Shown here: in pieces, positions 56,327 through 64,000 of the stretch
How positions within the stretch are numbered: the stretch's first letter is position 1
Layout: every line of letters begins with the position of its first letter
Origin: Antedon mediterranea
Taxonomy: Eukaryota > Echinodermata > Crinoidea > Comatulida > Antedonidae
Assembly (NCBI RefSeq): GCF_964355755.1
Contig: NC_092673.1
Span: 11,415,001 to 11,479,000, forward strand
Direction: 5' to 3'
Length of the DNA stretch: 64,000 nucleotides
The notes under the pieces: model-generated
Told to the model about the DNA's origin: nothing
The model's database searches: none
What the model saw: the letters and a program-made list of their open reading frames with translations, nothing else
Translations under genes and position numbers: made by a program

Positions 56327-58984
56327 CTACTTTACCATTTGCCACCCCAGTTCCGCGAACTTTTTTGCATCTACGCCCTCTACGGCGAATAATTAACTGG
56401 CTTTAACGAACGTTATAACACTTGACCTACTTATTTTTTTTTTTAAATGCTGTAGTTTTAAAAATGAGATATGCCTTATGTAATATTGTTTATGTTAGCA
56501 TGTTGCAAAGCAATGAAACAAAACCTAGGTCTACTATTCAAGTGTAGTTTACCATTTTATTCAAGTATACAGTATGATTATTTTGCAATACCATTAAATT
56601 GGAAGGAATTAATTAAAACCTCCTCTAAATACCTGGAAGATAAGTTTAAACCCACCTGACATTGAATCAGTTTAAAATCATAATTAGAAGTTATGAACAC
56701 TGCATGTGTACATTTTTAATTTATAATTATTATATTAATAATTAATATTGTGTAAATAAACAAAAATAAACAAATTAAAAGAATAAATGTTTTATACAGT
56801 TCTCGGCTAAATTTTACTTGGAAAAACAAATATCGATAATGAATATGTTATATACAGTAGAACCAAAACGAGGGCAATTATGTTTTAACTCTACATCCAA
56901 CCCCTACTCAAGGGACACCACTATCAAGGGACAATATCAAATAATTCTATTCATTTTATTGTTAATAATAAAAACATTAATTATTATAATACTTTCTATT
57001 GACAGTTTTTTATTGGTGCAATGTTTCCTGCTGAATTTTAAATTTTTCTCAATTTCTTGAGTTCACATCACTGTACTGTAGTTGTTCATTTTGGTATATT
57101 TGTTTTTTTCCTGCAAAAATCCATATTAAGTTTTGGTCAGTGTCCCTTCCTATTAAGGGGACAATTATTTATAATTAAATAAGTAAATTGGTATTTAACA
57201 TGCAAATGCATCTAAGAAAAAAGGTCCATGGCCATAATTAGATAATTATACAAAAATACAATATATACTATAAAAAGTATAGTAAATGTTACTATATTTG
57301 TTTTACTTTTTTGATTTTAAATAAAAATTTTGCGTTTATAACATGAGTAATATTTATATTTTATCCCAACCAAAGTCTAGTTTCTTTATTATACACATTA
57401 TGTTACAAAAACAATTACAATCTGTAAGTTTCTGAATCATTCATAGATCTAATCCATCAGCGATTTAAATTTGGTATTTTATAATAAAAACATGGTGGAA
57501 AACAGCTGGCTGAAACATACAACAAGAACAAACAGCTGGCTGAAACATACAACAAGAACAAAAATAGCTACTCAAATAATTATAGCCTTTATAGTCTCGT
57601 GATATTTTTATACCAAACAAAACAATATTAAAACTCCGAATCACAATACTTATGGTTATGTCAAACTCCAATAACCATAAACTATGACTATATTATACTA
57701 CACAATTACTCTTGGTACTACAATGCAAAAATAACAACAAAATTTAAAATTTCTAATAAATTTTCACTCATGCACCATATATAAATCCATCTATATTTAA
57801 AATACAGGTTATGTACAAAAGTTCCAGTCCACAATACAATACAAGGTTTTAGGAAATCATTTTCTATACTGTTCTATTCTCTCATGAAACCTTGCAGAAA
57901 AGAAATGACCTGCATTTTAAAACAGAAATCAAAATAATATTAAAAAATACACAACAGTATAAGTATATTATATTGTTAATTGTATTCATTCGTTCTTTTG
58001 GCTTTCTGTGTAGTGTCACATTTATATTCTCAAATTTTAATTTAAGTATTATGCTACTATCACAAAATAACTCTTAACATGGTTGCATTGTTGAATTAAA
58101 ATATATTTCCCAAATTAAATTGTTAACATACATTTATTTTATTTACCTTATCACTTGTATCTCTCATTAATTGTGAACAAAATGCACCATCATTCAGATC
58201 ACAGGTTTAAATATTGAAAGAAAAACAAAAGTAGTAAAAAAGTAACATTGTCATACAGAATATTTCTTGGCTTGGATTATGATGTTTTGGATAAACTAAT
58301 ACAGTACCTAATAAACAATAATAAATTATTATTGCAAAATTTAAGATATACTGTCCCTCTGAAAAATTGTTAAATTTGTTTGTTGAATATGCCATTTTAA
58401 TGTCACACAATAGTTATTCACTTTGACAAAAAATTGGATTGAAAACAAAAATATTTACCTAGAAAAACTGTAATTTAAAGCAAAAAAAGAGTCAAATTGT
58501 CTGCGGTTTTTGGTTGAATTTAACAGTTAATTTTGTCTTTGTTTGCTTGTTTTATAATTAATTTTTTCGGAGGAAAATACGTCTTTAAATCATAGTGTAG
58601 TCTTACAGTATTTCATTCATCTTAAATCAAAGTGTAATTGTTCGAAAACCAATCATAATGTACAAAAAAATGATTTCATCAATGTTACATAGTCACATAA
58701 TGTTCATCTAGTATTTTGTATGTATAAATAAGTACTTTCAAATTTGACACAAACTACAATAGGTTTACAGTAATCAAGGCAATCTTACAACAGGAGGCTG
58801 AGCTTGACTTGCCAAGATAGGCTATTGCAACAGACTTTGATCTGTGGTTAGGCTTCGACGAATTCATACAAAGTCGTTGAATTCTAGGCTATGTATACCA
58901 TACGTTTAATTGTTTTTATTGCTATTTTATTTATATTTCATAAAAGTATTTATCTTTTAGCATTGGATGTTATAATGATTAAAT
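56327..58984. other. Intergenic, no gene seen
   Basis: Open frames are short and lack protein-like composition. No transposon ends were recognised. It could include distal 3' untranslated sequence of the endocytic gene to the right. A perfect 30-bp tandem pair lies at 57501-57560. Confidence 0.4.
57501..57560. repeat. Perfect 30-bp direct repeat, two copies
   Basis: The unit beginning AACAGCTGGCTGAAACATAC is present twice back to back (57501-57530 and 57531-57560) without a mismatch. Confidence 0.9.
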
Positions 58985-59250
58985 GGTTATAATGATGGTA
59001 AAATAATATCGGACTAGCATATGATTCGAGTTCTATCTGTACCATACTAATTGTATCCTCAGGCAAGATGCTTTACTCCCATTGCCTTGTCCTTCGGTTG
59101 GTTGGTTGGTCCCGTGTACATATAGTGCATGTTAAACAACTTGGTACACTATTCGAAAAGAGGTGGGGATCAACTCCAGTGTGCTGATCTGGTAGGCGTT
59201 TATGCAATTTGATGTATATTTCTTGTAGTTTTATTTTATCAGTTCTTCTG
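58985..59250 (+). repeat. SINE-like repeat
   Basis: GATTCGAGTTCTA resembles a Pol III B box. It is followed by TCAGGCAAGATGCTTTACTC CCATTGCC, a string common in tRNA-derived SINEs of marine invertebrates, and the copy ends in a T-rich region. The A box half is not clear. Family not named. Confidence 0.4.
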
Positions 59251-59892
59251 AGTTTTTCATTTTTTTTCCGTGAATTGAAATTATGTTTACAATGTTGACA
59301 TTAAAATTGGTCAATCGAAAATCATTCAAGCATTTAGGGGCAGGGACTGATTGTGTCGCAAATAGAGATAAAAATTGTGATCTGGTTGAGCTTAACGTTC
59401 TGTTGTTTGATTGCCTTGGTTTAATGATGGGAGTTATTGTTTTATTGATTAAGTATTGTGAACTGACAAGTGTAACTATATGTTGCCATTTATAAAACAT
59501 TCCTAAAGTTTTTGTGTGGTAATTATGAATATTGTAACTATGAACAAATAACTATACATATAATATATAATTAATACCTTCATTATACTAGATACCTTAG
59601 GTTATACTTCATTTTTTATAAATTATGTCTTTAAAAATAAAAAGGTTTAATTTTCTAAACCACCAGATACAAACTAATAGTACAGTATGATTTGTTTATA
59701 GCTTGAGATGAATAAGTACTACAAGTAAAATAAGATATGCCATATATCATGTACATTTTATCATTATTTTTAAATCAAACACAAAATCAATTTTAAGACA
59801 TATGCATACAATATTCTTCCTCATTTGAAAGACAATTTTCACATTTCACATACAAATTCTTATGTATTGATGGAATCAAATTATTATCTAAT
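59251..59892 (-). other. Probable 3' untranslated region of the endocytic gene
   Basis: Downstream of the stop at 59893 on the minus strand. The first canonical AATAAA (as TTTATT on the plus strand) lies around 59436, with another near 59230. Which one is used cannot be told from sequence. No coding-like frames. Confidence 0.35.
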
Positions 59893-60771
59893 TTATGTGG
59901 ACTTTCCACATGCAGAGCTAACATAGTTTTTCTGTATAGAAACTAGATCTGCAAAGGGATCTGGCTGTTCTTTAGCTGGTGAAGTTTGAAATGGGTTTGT
60001 ACTGTTTGATATAGTATTTGTTTGACCATTAGCTAGCGATAACAAAGTAGTAGTAGACTGTGGCTGACCAGAGTATGGCTGATGGACTGAGCTCATTATA
60101 TTTGATACATACTGGCTATTAGGCTCACTGTAATAATTTGCTGACTGTGGTACTGTTATACTCTGTCCAAATGGATTTGTTTCAGTGGAAGGAGCAGTGT
60201 ATGTATTCAAGTTTGGACTGCTGTTATTTGGGCGCATCACATTTTGTCTTGCTGGTGGCATTAAAGGTCCAGTTCTTTGTGCTTCATTGAATATCTCACG
60301 CAACATATTTTCAGTAGCAGTTGGGCTAGCAGCAGTTGGGCTAGCAGTAGTGGGGCTAGCAACAGTAGAGCTTGCAAAAATGGGGCTAGTGCCAGTTTCA
60401 TTACTAAATTTATAATCGGCAAAGTTGTCTGCAAATGCTGTAAGTTTGTTTGCGGATTTTGATGTACGTAGAGTTATTTCCTTTGAAACAGGATCCAATG
60501 AATTAAAATCTGATATATTAATTAATGAATCGTATGTACATGCATTTTTATTTATATTTATTTGAGAGAAATTTGATGACATACTCCTTGTCGGTAATTT
60601 TGCATGTGGAGATTTTTTAGGTCGACGTGGAGGAGCAGCAGGAGGTTGAGATGACAACATGCTCTGTTCAAGTAATGTGGTAGATTTGGATGATTCACTT
60701 GTTAAGTTGTTCGAGTTTAACTTTTTTTTTCTTGGCATTGGAATTGGAGAACCAGAAAGTTTCTTGTCATC
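59893..60771 (-). CDS. Last exon of an endocytic-adaptor-like protein
   Basis: Exon of 292 codons plus stop, entered through the acceptor TTTTCTAG in phase 0, beginning DDKKLSGSPIP and ending SACGKST. It is disordered: rich in Ser, Thr, Pro and Asn. Visible motifs: proline/basic SH3-ligand-like QPPAAPPRRPKKSP at about residues 42-55; FADNF (FxDxF type) at 113-117; four S/T-A-S-P-T repeats at 132-153, from a 15-bp DNA repeat; NPF at 199-201 and 259-261; DPF at 271-273. FxDxF and DPF bind the AP-2 alpha appendage, and NPF binds EH domains, in known endocytic proteins. That function is inferred from motifs. The family is not identified; synaptojanin-, connecdenn- or Numb-like tails are alternatives. 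Confidence 0.85.
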   Translation of the reverse strand, partial: DDKKLSGSPIPMPRKKKLNSNNLTSESSKSTTLLEQSMLSSQPPAAPPRRPKKSPHAKLPTRSMSSNFSQININKNACTYDSLINISDFNSLDPVSKEITLRTSKSANKLTAFADNFADYKFSNETGTSPIFASSTVASPTTASPTAASPTATENMLREIFNEAQRTGPLMPPARQNVMRPNNSSPNLNTYTAPSTETNPFGQSITVPQSANYYSEPNSQYVSNIMSSVHQPYSGQPQSTTTLLSLANGQTNTISNSTNPFQTSPAKEQPDPFADLVSIQKNYVSSACGKST

Positions 60772-61087
60772 CTAGAAAATGTGTAAATATTATTTTACAA
60801 AACAATAAATATGAGAAAACAATATAACAGACATATTTCTTTCATCCTATCATAATTGCTAGCCATTTTCAACCCATTGCAAGGTGAATGCCTCTCCAAG
60901 TTGACAATTGTCGATACTAACAATAATTAGTGCATCTTTTTGGAAAATATTTTTCCTTAATATAAATTAAATTATATTCATTTTTGTTTAATTACATTCA
61001 ATATTAAATTTTACAAAAAAAAAAAAAACTTTCTCGATGCTCGAAATGCGGAAGAAGTTTTAGTTTAAAAATAATCAATTGACTTAC

Positions 61088-61235
61088 TTCTGTGTAAGAG
61101 CTCTCAGAGCTTGAGTCTGTGCTGTTTTTATCACGTTGTAGTATTGCATTCATCTCTTTCTTACTAAATAGTGGTTCACAATCCATAATCTCATTAAAAT
61201 CAGTGTCAAATTCAATTGGTTTGTAAGACTTAATT
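61088..61235 (-). CDS. Internal exon of the endocytic-adaptor-like protein
   Basis: 148 bases. Acceptor TATTCTCACAG at 61236-61246, donor GTAAGT at 61087-61082. It enters in phase 2 (completing the Lys codon shared with the previous exon) and leaves in phase 0, so it joins the last exon in frame. It encodes IKSYKPIEFDTDFNEIMDCE PLFSKKEMNAILQRDKNSTD SSSESSYTE. FDTDF is an FxDxF motif; the acidic and serine-rich C-terminal part could be a phosphorylation site cluster. No fold recognised. Confidence 0.85.
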
Positions 61236-61714
61236 CTGTGAGAATAAAAATACCATTTTCTATTTATAAACAAAATGCCTTGATTATAAACAATAAATTT
61301 ATTGTTAAAAAGCTTTGTTTTATAATTACAGTCGTAAAGAATAATTACTGTACATCATTACAACTTCATAATTTTACTGTATTTATCAAATGTGACTACA
61401 TTGATTTGTAAAAAAAGTAAAAAAATAAATACAATATGCTAACGTCATCATATGCAGACTGTATAGAAACTACAAGGCCATTTAAATTATTGCAGAACAT
61501 AAAATGAAAAAGAAGCGACAAGTTGCTTAGCGATATTGTTCTACATCTCTTGGCATCCATGGATCAATGAAGATGTATAAAAGTCAAAAACCATTTTATT
61601 TCTTCAGTTAAGTGCATTGCATAATTGCTAAATCCGCCGTCATTATCATCAATTAAGACAATCCAGACATTTTATATTCTATGTTCTAGGAAAGAGAAAA
61701 ATAAATGTACTCAC

Positions 61715-61815
61715 TTTTCACCAACAGAAATCTTATGTGTCAGATCTTTTGGAGTGATTGCAACCGTTCTGGGTCGTTGCGAGGTCATCCCTGATGGATA
61801 GTGGGGCTTGGTAGA
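61715..61815 (-). CDS. Internal exon of the endocytic-adaptor-like protein
   Basis: 101 bases, acceptor TTTGGCTTAG, donor GTGAGT. Encodes STKPHYPSGMTSQRPRTVAI TPKDLTHKISVGE plus two bases (AA) that complete Lys with the next exon. Phase 0 in, phase 2 out, consistent on both sides. The segment is basic with Ser/Thr-Pro sites. No known domain seen. Confidence 0.8.
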
Positions 61816-63177
61816 CTAAGCCAAAAAAACCAACAAATTTAACATTAACTACGGTAGATACAATGATTTATTTACTTACAGAATAATGGGTTTTGATACA
61901 GATATTACCCTTTTATTCCCCATTCTACAGTAAATCCCTAAACAAATTTGTGGGCCTATGAATATCAAACTCACAGTGCCGATCTAGATTTATTTTGAAG
62001 ATAAGTAGCTTCCACAATAGGTACGTAATTTATTTCACATTTCAATTGGTTGTTAAGAGACAAAATTTATCCTTATGTTCTGAACACAGCTGTTTTCAAT
62101 GAATTTGATATTTATGTCGTCAGGTATCTTGTGTCATCATAACAAATTTATTTGAATCAATTTTGTTACGTGAAATGATTATTTTAGTAGTTTCTATAAG
62201 GTCTCTATGGCTGTGTTTATACAACACCCTAAATGTGACCACATCTTTTTAGCGTGTAGTACGGGCCGAGGTCAACCCCCAAAAAACTTTGCAGTTATAC
62301 AATAAATAATAATACCGTGTTTTACCCTACTTCATAAACCCAAGTTGTATTTTCCTAACATACGTGCATGTTTAAAAAAAATTAAATATCCGTAAAATTA
62401 TAAACATGATCACCTATAACTCTTCAAAGCGACGAATTAAATTCTAGTTATATATTGTTTTTGACTTTTTTATTCATAACTTTTATATATTTTTTCGTTT
62501 TTAATATGAATTGTAAATATCAAATCCTATATTTTTATATACATTGATTGCAATAAAGATAATTTTTATTTTTATTTTTGATCATAGGAATATTACAAGA
62601 GAAAATAGTATGTGTTTTTTGTGATTCCTGTGTGTTAGAGGACAGAACCCATTTCCTTTGTGCCTGAGAAATGAATATATTCTATTATATTCTAAATTTA
62701 TCTTTGTAAATTATAACCTGCTGATTGTATTGTTGTTGTAAGTGTTATATGAATATGACAACAATATTAATAGAATATGTTTCTTATTAATTTATTTAGA
62801 TAAAGCATTTTAAAAAAGAAAAATATTTTATGTCTGTTTAAAAAGAAAAGAGAAAGAAAGAAAAAATCAATCAAAACAGATTTATTTACACACTGCATTG
62901 TACAATTCATTGTATTCCTGGTGAGCATACGGTACCCAAAATGTAACTACAGTTAGCACTGAATAGTCAAATAAATTGGTACACTCTATATAATTATTTA
63001 CCGTCAATGGCAATAAGTTTGTATGATGTTGGGTATGCATTTTCATATTAACTTGCTTAAATAAATAATATATTATCCTGCATTAGTGATTAGTTTTTTA
63101 CTTATTAATATTTGTTCAATATCAACTTTATTTGCTTTTTCATGCTATTGTGACTACACTATGTTTTTGTAACTCAC
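61816..63177 (-). other. Intron with transposon-derived sequence
   Basis: The 1362-bp intron between the first two visible exons. It contains a diverged Helitron-like 3' terminus in plus orientation (AACTCTTCA...GACGAATTAAATTCTAG, ending at 62447 with T after it). A retroelement-like A/T-rich tail follows near 62560. No further exon was recognised. Confidence 0.55.
62415..62447 (+). mobile_element. Helitron-like 3' terminus, degraded
   Basis: Hairpin AACTCTTCA / GACGAATT, weaker than in the other copies, followed by AAATTCTAG and T. Same family as 10862 and 30833, here lying in a host intron. Confidence 0.5.
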
Positions 63178-63285
63178 CCTTCTTAAATATGGACTTGATG
63201 TTGGTGAACTTGGGTTACTTCTTCTTGCAGGCATTGGTCCTGAAATCTTAAGATGCTGAATAGAATAGCCTGTATCTAAATCATC
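63178..63285 (-). CDS. First visible exon of the endocytic-adaptor-like protein
   Basis: 108 bases, phase 0 at both ends. Acceptor TTTGATTTCAG at 63286, donor GTGAGT at 63177. Encodes DDLDTGYSIQHLKISGPMPA RRSNPSSPTSSPYLRR, a linker-like segment with SPT/SSP sites and an Arg pair at each end. As the exon starts with an acceptor, the gene continues upstream beyond 63285, and any folded N-terminal domain must lie outside the window. Confidence 0.8.
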
Positions 63286-64000
63286 CTGAAATCAAACATA
63301 AACAGTATATTCATAAGCATATAAAAAAAGGGAGGAGAGTTGGGGAGATTTGGTAGGATACAGCACCAAAGGGCTACTGCCACGCCTAGTACTTTTTGTG
63401 GGGGAATATAATATAAAACCTATACTGTATAGGCCTATATTAAGAAATGTGTAATGATTGTTTTAGCCATGTTTAGTTACGTGATTTCAATGTTTGTTAC
63501 AAGTGATTTCAGCGGTTTCCCTTATTGGGTCACACCAAACAAATTCAAATAAATGAATTGATTAAAATGCCATCAAATTAAAAAAACTGAGTGAAGAGTG
63601 GCCAAAATAGTGGTGGTGGTAAAACCAAAATATGTATTTAATATTTATATTTGTAGTAAAAGCAAGTAAACACACTAAGAAGCAAAGACAGATATTCAAA
63701 CCACTGGAATATTTTATTGATTAAAGTTCTATTATATTGGTAAGGTCCTCGAAAACTGACTGCATTTTTCTTGACAAAATATGCTTCTTTTTGTCGAGTC
63801 GTTTCAAACAACTATATATAAACATATGCAGAATTTCCATATTGTTACTTTGTTCTAAATATATATTTTTTGCTGCACTATTGTGCTGCAATTTTGTTTA
63901 AATATTAAACAAATTATGTATTGAAAAATAATACAATCAAATAATAACCAAAAAGAAATCGAAATAAAGGTATTGCAAAAAAATGAAAATTAGTAGTATC
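63286..64000 (-). other. Intron or upstream sequence of the gene
   Basis: No further exon recognised up to the window end. AT-rich, non-repetitive as far as can be seen. Confidence 0.45.

Noticed and set aside
60185-60462. Plus-strand open frames with Ala/Ser-Trp repeats
   Set aside because: Shadows of the 15-bp repeat in the minus-strand exon, which has matching splice sites and phases.

Overview
The window looks like AT-rich nuclear DNA from an invertebrate animal. It has spliced protein-coding exons with GT-AG introns, several LINE families, Helitrons, many terminal-inverted-repeat (TIR) DNA transposons and long satellite arrays. The abundance of the octamer AGGCCTAG and the transposon mix remind me of marine deuterostomes such as echinoderms, but that is a weak guess. 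No prokaryotic gene layout, CRISPR array, rRNA or convincing tRNA gene was seen.

Layout. 0-16 kb: a Harbinger-like element holding a Myb/SANT-like remnant (562-1435), an orphan exon candidate (4561-4935, minus), LINE reverse-transcriptase (RT) scraps, a 255-bp tandem duplication, short elements flanked by TTAA, and a three-deep nest (TTAA element in a CR1-like LINE in an L1/Tx1-like LINE, 10895-13485). A non-coding transposon family with 7-bp target duplications is present twice in opposite orientations (14033-16009 and 35385-37407). 16.8-22.2 kb: two TIR elements with 6-bp target duplications, the first holding a foldback and further elements. 22.4-30.1 kb: a LINE ORF split by two Helitron-like insertions whose removal restores its reading frame exactly. 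31.8-38.2 kb: a 6.4-kb composite of an outer TIR element, a 3.4-kb inner element with a hairpin of about 700-bp arms, and copy 2 of the 7-bp-TSD family. 39.4-40.9 kb: an AGGCCTAG-rich tract.

41.3-53.6 kb is a satellite domain: satellite A (about 97 bp) in plus orientation, satellite B (about 191 bp, with higher-order structure), then satellite A in minus orientation. A canonical 1.45-kb Helitron and a LINE tail interrupt the first block. 54.9-56.3 kb has a Mutator-like element with a 9-bp target duplication and an L1/Tx1-like RT fragment.

The one clear host gene is at the right end on the minus strand. Four exons (63285-63178, 61815-61715, 61235-61088, 60771-59893) join in frame to give the last 411 or so residues of a disordered protein with two FxDxF motifs, two NPF motifs and a DPF motif, the pattern of a clathrin/AP-2 endocytic accessory protein. 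Its name could not be settled. The 5' exons lie beyond the window.
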